Of a stretch of 64,000 nucleotides of DNA, positions 11,965 through 21,727 are shown one piece after another. The notes beneath the pieces were generated by a model that did no database searches, was not told the origin of the DNA, and was given only the letters and a program-made list of their open reading frames with translations. The translations under genes were made by a program, and so were the position numbers. The DNA is taken from contig JAJFPB010000007.1 of the NCBI GenBank assembly GCA_020881915.1, forward strand, positions 1,364,001 to 1,428,000, read 5' to 3'. This DNA is from Paramyrothecium sp. XJ0827 (Eukaryota > Ascomycota > Sordariomycetes > Hypocreales > Stachybotryaceae). The stretch's first letter is position 1. The number at the start of each line of letters is the position of its first letter.

Positions 11965-13279
11965 TTACCGAGACAAAAGCTCCTCGATTTGAGAAATACC
12001 ATCCTTCGGCAACCGCTCCCTGTTTTGGTGCACAATCGTCTTGGTCAGATGTACCAAACGATTGCCGAGTTCCTCATCTTGCGATTGCTTGCTTCCAGCC
12101 TCTGGGACAGCAGGTGGGCATATGTACAGTCCCGACTTGTCAAGCACCGTGGAAGCATAGACAGCGCTGAGAGCTCCATCGAACTGATCCTTCTTGAAGG
12201 GCTCCATACCAACAGACATGCCGTAGCCTGCAACCGGGAAACTGCACCTCCGTGTCAGAATGAATTTTTCAAGAACCTCTAATGAAAATCCTATGACTTA
12301 CGGTTCGTGTATATCCGTCTTGCTCATTTTGCTGCTCACGATGCCAGGGTGCGTCGCGTTCATCAAAACCTTTGGCTCATCTCTTTGGGTGTAGTTGCGG
12401 TCAAACCACCGTGACTACAGCAGATTGGCTAGCCTGCTTCGACCATAAAGTCCATTAGGGCCAACGTCCTTCTGGAGCTCCTCGATACTGTCAAATCGCG
12501 TGTCGCTCGGGGCCGACTGGTGGACGTTGCTGGCTTGATTGACCACGCGCACAAAGTCTCCCGTCTCCTTGGCCGTGCTCTTCAGAAGCGGGAACATCTG
12601 CGACGTCAGCATGAGGCGGCCGATAAAATCCACTGCCATGTTTCGGTCGATGCCGAATTCCGTCATCTCAAATGACATGATGCCGCGTCCCGCATTCTGG
12701 ACAAGTATGTCGAGCCGATCCGTGTCCTTCTTGATCTGCTGCGCCACTTCTATGACTCGCTTCCAGTTGCCCATATCGCATTGGATCCAAACGATTCTGT
12801 CTGCTGCTTCTTGACCCAGCTCCTTAGCGATGACATCCTGGGCACCGCGGACAACTTCCTCTGAGAGACTGAGGATAAAGAGCTTGGAGATATTGTGCTT
12901 GAGAAGCGTGTATGCCACGCCATATCCAATGCCTTCGCTACCTCCCGTAACAATAGCAACCTTCCCGGATTGATCTGGCGTCTCTGATAAGTCAAACTGA
13001 TGAGTTGCAAGCTTACTAGCCCCGCCGCCAAAATTCTCAGCGATGGTATTCTGTTTGCAGAATGTCAGTTGGTGTTCGACAGGATGAGGAGCTATGACCT
13101 ACCCTTGCTGCTCCAGAAATTGTAGACGCTGTCTCTTTTGCTTTGTCTAATATGGATGATGGATTGTTTCTTGGTGCGCTATCAGTGAAAGGCCGGTTGC
13201 AGCGCTGGTTTGCTGCTGCCACTGCACATCGCGACTGTGCGATGGTGAGAAGTGGTCGGCGATAAGCTTGAAGACGCAT
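11965..13279 (-). pseudogene. Short-chain dehydrogenase/reductase with in-frame stop
   Basis: Three exons, 13279-13103, 13050-12302 and 12241-11965, rebuild a 400-codon SDR of the retinol-dehydrogenase/WWOX-like fungal type. It has an N-terminal leader rich in Arg and Ala, the cofactor motif VTGGSEGIGYG, the NAG motif (LVQNAGRG), a Ser in the VNQASNVHQ strand and a family-typical C-terminus after exon 3 (FPVAGYGMSVGMEPF). Both introns are canonical and in phase. Two changes hit the active-site region. The YxxxK motif reads YGRSR, so the catalytic Lys is Arg. Five codons later a TAG (12417-12415) interrupts the frame, after which coding continues cleanly (SRWFDRNY...NATHPGIVSSKMS). Either this is a young pseudogene, the stop is read through, or one base is wrong in the assembly. 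Confidence 0.75.
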
Positions 13280-13735
13280 ACTGATGATGCAGAACTATTT
13301 TAGGGAATTGCATGAAGACGACCAATACCAGAACGATATTTCTGATAGTTTGTCTATTTCCTTGCGATTTCTTAGAATAGGTAGGCTTTTTGAAGAGTCC
13401 ATGACGCGTTGATCTGGGTGATGTCTAACTTATGGGTGATCATGTTGAATCCAATCTGTGCACCGGCCGATTGTCTAAATTTATAAACGATCTCCAGATC
13501 GTGCCTGACTTGCACTGTTCTAATACCCCATTATTACCAGGCGTTGAACAGCGGTACACTATTGGGGCGTGGCGTTTGGAACTCCACCATCGCTATGCGT
13601 CTCAACATGTCACCGCCAGTAGCTTATGTGTATGACCCGTGCCCAAGTAAGACGCTGGCCCATACCAAGATCTCTCTGTTATTCATTCAATGTACTTATT
13701 CTGGGTTTTATTCCTATTTGCAAATACTTTGCGCG
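13280..13735. other. Short intergenic stretch
   Basis: About 450 nt between the 5' end of the SDR and the 3' end of the EF-hand gene. No gene or repeat is visible. It should carry the SDR promoter. Confidence 0.4.
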
Positions 13736-15463
13736 TCACCCTCCGAGCAACGCAGAGATGCCCTCTGCCAAATTAGTTGCTTTCAAGCCGCGTATGGTGA
13801 ACCGACTTCCTCCCACTTGACACACTTGAACTTTGCCTTGTAGAGCATGTGGACAACGTCTGTCCTTCTGCCGCCAACACGAACTGCATAAAGTAAGCCC
13901 AGAGCAGGCCTTGCAACACCAGGAGACGCTCTGTTTCGGCATGGCGATGCTGCAAAAGGAGCACTTTGTCCCTGTTGGTCGGCTTGCCGCTTGAGTATCG
14001 TGCTTGAGCGTGAACAGTAAAGAGTTGTGCACGCATCGCTGCCCGACGTTGTAGCACCCTCGGCAATAAGATATGTTATTGCATGGCGCGCAGAAGTAGT
14101 GCACGTCATCTTCCACGAGTCCTACAGCGCAGGCACAACAAACCACGCCCAGTGACGCCAATCTGATGCGCGTTGTGGATGAGACTTGATGCTGGGGGTG
14201 CTCTAGATATGGACGATTTACCAATGTAGAGTAATGGGGGAAATTGGAGGAAGGCAAAGATTGGGATGATTGTCTGAGATGTTGCTGGAGCTGTGTCTCC
14301 TTTGAAGGACCTTGCAAACCTGAGCGTGTTTCTATGAGGAACATAGCTCGGACAAATTCGTCCTTGCTTAGGCGGCCGTCGCGGTCCATGTCGGTCTGTT
14401 CGAAAATCTGCAAGAGATCATCGTCTTGCATGCCGCTATCTTTCAACACCAAAGCCACCTCGAACCCGCTGAGATGAGGGCGACCTTTTGACTTCTCGTC
14501 AAAAAGCCTCCAATACCGTTGTTGCGCCTCAACAGGGATGGAACCTGAGCCAGAGGGATCTGACATGGAACCGGGTGGTTGATATTTTTGGGGCTCTGTT
14601 GAGGACCGAGCCTGCTGATGGCCCGGGTTCGCCACGAATTCTGGGCGTGATGAATTGGGAATTATGTTTGCTACCATATCTACCAACAATCGGTCAGGTG
14701 GGATCTTGTACATATATCTTGGGGTTGAAACATCTGCATATGACTCGATGAAATGGTAGCTCCCGTCCCAAGGACAAAGGCACGTGTTCTTTCCCAGAGA
14801 CAATTCACGTAGTCTCGAGTCATTCCTGCTAGAATCGGAAAGGCTGGACAATACGGAATTGGATACTTTATCCGATGCGATAGCATCGTATCCAACATGC
14901 AGTATAAGCTCGTCGTTTCGACCGAAAAATACGTATTTGACAGCGCTTCCCTGCCGTAAAGCTGTATTCGGGTCTAAGAAGGGACTGGCAAGAGTGTGAA
15001 ATGATCTCGGAAGGCTGTCTGGTGTGATTTGAACGGTGCCATCTTTGAACTTGATAAACCATCCTCCTTGAGCAGAAAACGAAATGTGTTCAATGTTGGA
15101 ATATGGACGAGCTGCGGCGAGGAGGTCTTGTCGATTTGTAAGGACTATTCGATAAGCTCGTGTAAGCCAACGCCTGCGTACGGGACCATTGAACGTCATT
15201 TGAGCCCACTCACGTTCATTCTGCTTTGTCATTACTGCATATGAGCCCTCTACGGCAGATGATATCCATGATATCTTGGTGCCAGCGATGGATGGATCTG
15301 GGCAATCTCGACCAAGTAAGTCCCAGACTTTCTGGATCGGTTTAGGCAAATTGTGACTGTTTCGTCAGTAACCGGGTATTGTCTTTCGGCTTGAGAAAGA
15401 TTTCCCATGAAACGGAATGCAAAGACCTACGCAACAGAATAATGATCATTACCTAGAGCCCAT
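13736..15463 (-). CDS. EF-hand protein with Cys-rich (ZZ-like) C-terminus, function unknown
   Basis: Proposed exons 15463-15453 and 15356-13736 give 543 residues. The first exon is tiny (MGS plus two bases) and joins as MGSSHNLPKPIQKVW. The main frame has no ATG until residue 46, which supports an upstream exon, and CTGAC precedes the acceptor. Residues about 35-230 have repeated aromatic/Gly patterns (SYAVMTKQNEREW, GGWFIKFKDG). Around 275-345 is an EF-hand or EH-like pair, with one full calcium loop D326-E337 (DMDRDGRLSKDE). The C-terminal 130 residues hold two Cys/His clusters (CCACAVG...YFCAPC...CRGC and CSFC...CCKAC...CSSC) like ZZ-type zinc fingers. A calcium-responsive scaffold is a fair inference. 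The main exon is sure; the first exon is less so. Confidence 0.75.
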
Positions 15464-16484
15464 GAGCCAGGCTCCGGCCCGAAGTAAAAGAACACCATGA
15501 TTCAATAGTTTGTGCAAGTCCGAGAAACAAGCGCCATGACTGCTAGAAATAGGCGCAAAAGCGTAGAGGCATTTACAACTAATATGCATCATGTCATTGA
15601 ATAGCCTATGGTGATACCATGCTGAAAGTCCCAAAAATGGTAACACAAGGCATGCATGGGGAAGGCGCGGGGATCTTTCGCAAGGCAGATTCAGCTTGTC
15701 TGATGGCCAGCTAGGGCGGATTTCCATCTCATCTTCAATCCTCAGCCACCACGCTTAGTTGTCACTACGTGGATTTTGCAGATGAACCCAGTAACTCAGG
15801 TCAACATTGCACATTTGAACCGTTTCATGTCGCACGGGCCTGACGTTGCACGCGCGTTTCTAGAAACCGCCGAAGAATGCCACCTATAACGTTCCGAGTT
15901 TTGGAGGGGGGCAACGTGGACGGCGTGGGCGGCACGGACCGTGTCCTTTGAGCTGCAGTAATGAGACTGCTTATGCCTTCTACCAAAAGAAGGATTTTAG
16001 ACAGCAATGCATATGTATCTCTAGATGTGGGTGTGCGTATTACGATTCCCTAGTAAGAGGTTTTTACAACGCCCGGAAACCACGAGGTTCGAGCCGAGGC
16101 AAAGCGGACCTGCAATTGAGGAGGGCCGGCCAAGACCGGCCCCGACCGGAACGGAGGCAGCATTGATTGGAGGCAAAGCAAAGGGCGCGCAGAAATTAGT
16201 CATGCGCAAATCACGAATCAGAATTTCTCACCGAACCGGTCAACCAACGGCCCAAGTGCCGACTCCGAGTTCTTTGTGACTCTTCACCTCCATCGTTGAG
16301 TGGATCTGGCTGGACTGGACGCAGTGGATCAGACACGGTATCGCGACTGAGCAGCCACGCCATTGCACTACGCTGCGCGGAGTGGTAAGCGGTACGGGCC
16401 GAATAGAATTGTCGTTGGCGACGCCCGGCTTGCGCTCAAACTACGGTTTTAAAGACGCAGGCATTCCGGCCTGCGCACGCAAAG
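15464..16484. other. Divergent promoter region
   Basis: About 1 kb between two divergently transcribed genes (EF-hand protein on minus, Mpv17-like on plus). No open frame looks like a protein family. A GGTTCGAGCC near 16086 resembles a tRNA T-arm, but no matching stems are found. Confidence 0.45.
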
Positions 16485-17358
16485 ATGTTCAACGCCCAGT
16501 TGATGTCCCGGGTCTCGCGGGTCGTCTTGCGGAGGCAGACACCGCTCCGTCCGCACCGCCGGCTGCAATCATCTCAGTCCGGCCCCGGCAAGTCCCAACC
16601 CCAGTCTGAAGTCCCGACCCAATCCCCGGTCCCGGCGCCCGTCTCCGGGGCAGCGACGACAGCGACGCCGCTGAGCAAGCCGGTGCTCCCGCTGTGGCAG
16701 CGCCTCGGCCCCTTGACCCGCGTCGCTGAGGCATATTCGCGCTCCCAGCGCCAGCGGCCGTACGCGACGCAGCTCGCCAGCGCCATCTTCATCTACGTCT
16801 GCGCGGACCTCAGCGCGCAGCAGATCGGGGGGAAGGACTACGAGTCGGCGCGTACGCTGCGCGCGTTGACCATTGGCACGGTGGCTGCGATCCCAAGTTA
16901 TGAATGGTAAGCGAACCCCTAGTAAGATGCCCCGATAGCCATCTCACAGGCTTCACAGGTTCCTCTTCCTGTCCCGCAACTTCAACTACAGCTCGCGCCT
17001 CCTGTCGCTCGGCGTCAAGATTGTGGTCAACCAGGCGGTCATGGCCCCCCTCTTCAACACGTACTTCTTTGGCGCGCAGGCGCTTCTATCAGGAGAGACT
17101 CTCACCGGCGCCGTCCAGCGTATTCGAGACACCGTCCCCACCAGCGTGGCCACATCCTGCAAGTTTTGGCCCGCCATCACTGCCCTGAGCTTCGCGTTTG
17201 TGCCAGTGGAGCACCGTGCTGTCTTTTCTGGCATGTTCGCCATTGTCTGGCAAACGTACCTCAGTTATTTGAACCGCAAGGCGGAGATGAAGGAAAAGGT
17301 GGAGGTTGCAGTTCCTGCGCAGAGCCTGCTTGCAACTGCTGCTCAGCAAGCGGCGTAG
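16485..17358 (+). CDS. Mpv17/PMP22/Sym1-family mitochondrial membrane protein
   Basis: Exons 16485-16906 and 16959-17358 give 273 residues. The single intron splits a Trp codon (YEW|FLFLSRNF), the place where family members have the YxWF motif. The N-terminus is Arg-rich with almost no acidic residues (MFNAQLMSRVSRVVLRRQ) and should target mitochondria. Then comes a Pro/Ala/Thr linker. The Mpv17 domain runs from PLWQRLGPLTR to WQTYLSYLNRK, with four hydrophobic segments and the conserved tail where VEHRAVFSGMFAIVWQTYLS replaces the usual VxxRxxxxNxxxxxWxxYLS. The family forms small inner-membrane channels; yeast Sym1 matters for stress and ethanol metabolism. The Asn of that signature reads as Ser/Gly here. 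Family is confident. Confidence 0.87.
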
Positions 17359-17556
17359 ATTGGGAGGCAAGCAGAATTGTTGGGATTTTGCCGCTTCTAA
17401 AACTTTCTCGTACATTAACAGCCTCAGCGGCATCGGCGTTCAGGCGCTCAATAGACACAAATCATAGATTAGACAGGGAAGGGTAGGTTCCAGTACGTTT
17501 CATAGATAGCGCATTTGGAGTTTTGAGGTTACAATTGATAAGCCGTTTCTGAGTCT

Positions 17557-18805
17557 CTATGGTCTATCCGGCCACAGCTGTCGCGCGACATCCTGCACAA
17601 GCTTCAACTTCGTGAACATCTTGTCCTCCGTCATTCCCTCCGCGCCGACGGCCACGCTAGCAAAGCCGCACTGGGGGCTGATGCCAATGTTCTCCATGGC
17701 CTCTTCGACACTGCGGCCCTGCCCCTGCGCGATGACCTCGGCGGCCTCCCGCACTCGCTGCTTGACCACTTCGACGTCTTCCAGCTCAGGATCTTTCGTT
17801 GTGACGACGCCCAGAACCACGTTCTTGTGCTTGGGCAGGAATCGAAGTGGTTCAAACCCTCCGGAGCGTGGGTTATCGTACTCCAGGAAGAAGGTGTTGT
17901 AGTTCAGTGTCGTGAAGAATCGCGCGGCGATCTTCTCATACGATCCCTCACTAAAATGCATAGACTTGGAGAAATTGCCTGAACAGAATGTAAGCTGAGA
18001 ATTCCCAGGTCAATAGCTTGGTTTTCGGCTTACCTCGGCAGACATGGAGTCCCACGTGTAGGTCATCCGGCCTGTTAGCAATGCAGTCGTTATGCGCCTT
18101 GATATACGACTCGAAAAGCGCATCTGGATCTACGCCGTCCTTTCTCAGGGCGTCAAGCATTTCATCCGAGCAAAAGTATGCCAACGTCGGGTCGTCAATC
18201 TGGATGTTGCGCAGGCCCTCGTCATACAGCGTCTTGAATTCGCGCTGGTAGACTTTGGCCAGGTCTGCAAAGAACTCCTCATCGTTGGCGTATGCCTCGG
18301 CGCTGTAGCATTTGCCGGGGGCTAATCGGAGGTGGAAGTAACAGGGTGGCGGCATCGTGAACTTGGCCTCGTGCCATTTATCCCTGGGTAGCGTGTCTCG
18401 CAGAAGTAGCCAGTTCTCCAAATACGGGCTCTTCTCATATGTGATTTTGCCCTCGCAAATGGCTGCCATGGGATATTGCTTGCCTGCCTTCTGGAGCGCG
18501 GCAATGGGCGGCGCAGACAACCGGGCGAGTTCCCACGGCACGGGGCTCACTTCGCGGAACCCACCGAGCTTTTCGAAAAGCCCAGAAAAGTAATACTTGC
18601 GATCAAACTCCCCCGAGGATATCGCCTTCACTCCATGCTGCTGCTGCTTCTTCACAATGTCCGCAATGGCATCTTTTTGAACCGCGCGCAACTGCTCGGC
18701 TGAGATGGAGCCTTCATCTGCTTGCTCCTGCGACTTGGACAGTGACGAGGGCCGGATGAGAGACCCGATGTGATCTGCATGGAACGGAAGTCGGGTGGCG
18801 CTCAT
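17557..18805 (-). CDS. MetE/UROD-like cobalamin-independent methyltransferase domain protein
   Basis: Exons 18805-18034 and 17978-17557 give 397 residues, in the single-domain range rather than the about 760 of full MetE. The start is the ATG of MSATRLPFHADHIGS; the frame runs further up but has no earlier ATG. The sequence matches the catalytic (C-terminal) barrel of cobalamin-independent methionine synthase: HADHIGSLIRP near the start, RNIQIDDPTLAYF, the zinc pair HxC in GLHVCRGNF (split by the intron) and a later Cys in ISPQCGFAS that fits the third ligand, with EYDNPRSGGFEPL between. Proteins of this size probably transfer methyl groups from a thiol or simple donor. The substrate cannot be read from sequence, so methionine synthesis is not assumed. 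Confidence 0.85.
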
Positions 18806-19542
18806 GTTGTACGATTGGAAATGATGTGTGGTGAGCAAGTGTCGTTCAAGTTCAATCCAAAATGCAAAATCTTCTAACTTTTAGCTGCGAATAGCCCCGG
18901 CCAAGCACCAGTCTATTTAAACAAACGCTTATCCAGCTCATTCACCACTTCCTAGTACCACCCGCGGCACAACCGTCCCCAAATGCCGAAACCGAAACTG
19001 GAGTCATCCGCCAAGGGCGCCTTGTTCAAGAGTGGCCACCAATAGAATGCCCACCTCAACACCGGATCATGACGCTATACCCCTCTGCGTAGATCTGGGG
19101 CTTTGCAATTGCGGAGAGTGTGGCCCGGTCAACTCACTAATAACTGGGCCTAGCCTGTTTGTAATCATGTGTTAATACGAGCTATTCGCAACACCGGCAA
19201 GTGAGAGAGTTCTGGTCGCACAACGTCATATTTGATCCATTGTTGTCACCTTCATTCTTCACGGGAAGGAATGTGTATCAATTCTTCCAACACATTCAAA
19301 TCATTGATTTTAAACATTAAGCTAGAAAATTATTACTGCGTGGGGATATCGAACAAAAAGAAGTTGGCTCTAACTAAAGAACACATTAATAACTCGAAAA
19401 TTCTCGCGCAACCCCTCGTCGCACTCTCCTAGTGCCCATGAATCGTTACACCATCTTTTCATTCGCCAAAAAATACCATCCAGTGGTGTCTTAATTCTGG
19501 TGTTTGCGCTTTTTCTGGTGGCAGCTAGTCTGGCGCAAGGCT
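18806..19542. other. Intergenic stretch
   Basis: About 740 nt between two minus-strand genes. It carries the promoter of the MetE-like gene (a TATTTAAA-like sequence near 18912) and the 3' region of the rhodopsin gene. It is AT-richer around 19290-19400. No gene is visible. Confidence 0.4.
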
Positions 19543-20496
19543 TCAAGCAGCACCAGTGGCTGTCGTACCCTGCGTGCCCGCGTGGGTTCCGTTCTGGACG
19601 CCGTTGTGGCCGACGCCGTTGGAAGCGCCGTTGTGAGCGCCCTGCTGAGCACCGATATGGGCATGGCCACCGTAGTGTTCCTTCTCAACGCCTCCGTGAT
19701 GGGTACCAGGCTCGCGGATGTGAAGTCCAAGAGCAGCAGGGTCAATGGTTCGGTGGCCCCAAAGGAGCATGAAGGTGAAAACAGGCTTGGCGATAATGTC
19801 GAGAATACCGTAGAAGACGGCCTCCGAATCGGGATGGATGACATTACCACCCTCGGCTAGGCCCCAGGCGATCGGATAGAGGAACCAGACGAAAATGGTC
19901 AGAACACCACAGATGGTGTACGTGCGGTTGATGGACCCTCCAAGGGCCCGGGCATGGGTTCGGCCGTCGATCAGAAGGGTGTACACGACGAACAGGAATG
20001 CGACGCATGAGAAGACAAAGTACCCCCACTTGTAAGTCGTCTGTGTAAGCGCGCCGACCAGACCGCAGACGACCATAAATTCATCAGCCAAAATAGTAAT
20101 AAGAATGGTCGGCCATGGCAGCCCAGCCGTGAGCAGAAGGTCCAGGAGCAGCAGCGGCGTCGTCACGAACCAGTCGATGTAGCGAACGTAGAAGATTTCG
20201 CGGGTGCCGGCGGCGGCGACCTTGCCGCCGCGGACGAACTCGACCTGAATAGGCGTTTGACCAAGATTGCTGCCCATGCTGAAATACGCGATGGTTGCAG
20301 TGAACAACAGGGCAGCCGAGATGTAGTGGAAGAGTCGATGGGTCTTGGGCTTGGTGAAGGACAAGCCCATCACGACCAAGGTTGACGCTCCCATGATGGC
20401 GCAAACGGCGTACAGCCAGTTGGACCCGTGTGTGGTGATTTCGAGGTTCGCATGTTGAAAAACAGGGGCGTTATCCGAAAGCGCGCTGTTAGTCAT
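19543..20496 (-). CDS. Microbial rhodopsin, proton-pump type (CarO-like)
   Basis: One exon of 317 residues with seven hydrophobic segments. The retinal Schiff-base lysine is Lys237 in LDIIAKPVF, with its counter-ion Asp233. Helix C reads RYIDWFVTTPLLLLDLL and lines up with bacteriorhodopsin: Arg105 = R82, Asp108 = D85 (acceptor), Thr112 = T89, Asp119 = D96 (donor). This DTD pattern marks light-driven outward proton pumps such as Fusarium CarO and Leptosphaeria rhodopsin. The C-terminal about 55 residues form an unusual His/Gly/Asn-rich tail (EKEHYGGHAHIGAQQ...). It needs retinal, and the divergent neighbour is a carotenoid cleavage oxygenase. Pump activity is inferred from residues. Confidence 0.93.
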   Translation of the reverse strand: MTNSALSDNAPVFQHANLEITTHGSNWLYAVCAIMGASTLVVMGLSFTKPKTHRLFHYISAALLFTATIAYFSMGSNLGQTPIQVEFVRGGKVAAAGTREIFYVRYIDWFVTTPLLLLDLLLTAGLPWPTILITILADEFMVVCGLVGALTQTTYKWGYFVFSCVAFLFVVYTLLIDGRTHARALGGSINRTYTICGVLTIFVWFLYPIAWGLAEGGNVIHPDSEAVFYGILDIIAKPVFTFMLLWGHRTIDPAALGLHIREPGTHHGGVEKEHYGGHAHIGAQQGAHNGASNGVGHNGVQNGTHAGTQGTTATGAA

Positions 20497-21727
20497 GATG
20501 GCGATGCTCCCAACGTCTGTCTGTCGATTAATGTGAGTGTGTTCGGTGAGTGACTGGTTGGCTATCCTCGCGTTGTGAACTGGTCGAAGTATCAGATGGG
20601 TGTAAGTTACCTACAGACACAAATCTGGATCAGGAGCCGTTATGGTTATTTATGCCTTGAACGGTCTTCGGACCCGACGTCTATGATTTCATCCGCCCAA
20701 ACAATCGAAGACAGCAACTACTATAGGTGGACGGAAGCTTCGGCGATCGTCGAACAGAGCCGGCGCGATTCGTCCATGGATAAGCGAAGCTTTTCGCTAT
20801 CGCATCAAAAGATCATGTGCCAACAAGGTCGCACTCTTCCAAATCACCACCGGCGGTGGTCGGGACCGGACTGGTCGGGATGAGTCTTGGGACGTGATGA
20901 TATCACTAGTCTCCTTCGAACCAATCTTTGGGCCTACCGGGACAACCAATCCCACCTTCGATGATGTTAGTTACCGGCGATTCGACGCGAGTGATGGGAA
21001 CATCATGGGATTGTTATTTGAGTTCGTCCGGCTATGAGTGCCGGATACCGGCCATAGCCAGCATGCAGTGGAGCCCTTGGCACATCCGGCCCGCCCGGCT
21101 AGGGCAGCAAAGGCTTCTCAAGCTATGACACGATGAACCGGAGAAGCTCCTTCACATGCATCATACTTCTTCTGTGCATGTGAAGGAATTGCTTGTCATG
21201 CTAAATGAGAATCGGGTGGCTGGCGACTACTCAAAATAGGCCCTTCAATAGCTGGATTTGGTCGATCCCTGCGCCTTTGGGTCCCCGCTCAAAGCCAAGG
21301 CTCCCAGGACTTTGTCTCGTGGGCCATTCATCGATCAAGAGCGAAACCATTGATCGATCGTTAGCCCGATGCGCCACTTCGCCCTTCCTTTTGGCAGATC
21401 CTTTCCTTCCATTCGCCCCCGCAATGGGCTTCTCCAACGGCGCCGTCACGTCGGTTATCGAGCCTCAATTTTAGACCAACCGACCCTTGCAGCCGGCCCT
21501 ATGCCCGGTTCAGCAGTCTGTGTCGTCATCGTCTTGTCTGGGCATTATGACGGTGGCACAACACCAACGGCAGTTCGGAAATGTAAGAAGCCCCGTCCGC
21601 CTAGATGATCCATTTTCAAACCAAGGTCGGCAAGCTTGGAAGAAACTGGATCGATATTTAATTAAAGCAATATTTCGTTCATCAATAACACATGAACGCC
21701 TGACAAGTACAACTGAGCAGGTCCGAG
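20497..21727. promoter_or_regulatory. Shared promoter region of rhodopsin and carotenoid oxygenase
   Basis: A 1.23-kb intergenic region between two divergent genes of the same pathway. GATCGA, the sequence reported as the White Collar complex core, occurs on one or other strand at 21262, 21331, 21352, 21354 and 21649, i.e. five times in about 400 nt; chance predicts fewer than one in the whole region. An AT-rich CATAAATAA on the minus strand near 20650 could be the rhodopsin TATA-like element. Light control is inferred. Confidence 0.5.
21148..21187. repeat. Perfect 13-bp inverted repeat in the light-gene intergenic region
   Basis: Arms tccttcacatgca (21148-21160) and tgcatgtgaagga (21175-21187) are exact reverse complements around a 14-nt spacer. 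It is too short to be a transposon and could be an operator-like or hairpin site. It lies about 75 nt before the GATCGA cluster. Confidence 0.7.

Noticed and set aside
12380..12420. Mini-intron that would remove the SDR stop
   Set aside because: The only GT-AG pair there spans about 36 nt and would delete conserved residues, so the stop is taken as real in this sequence.
16080..16100. tRNA-like GGTTCGAGCC
   Set aside because: No acceptor, D or anticodon stems can be matched around it.
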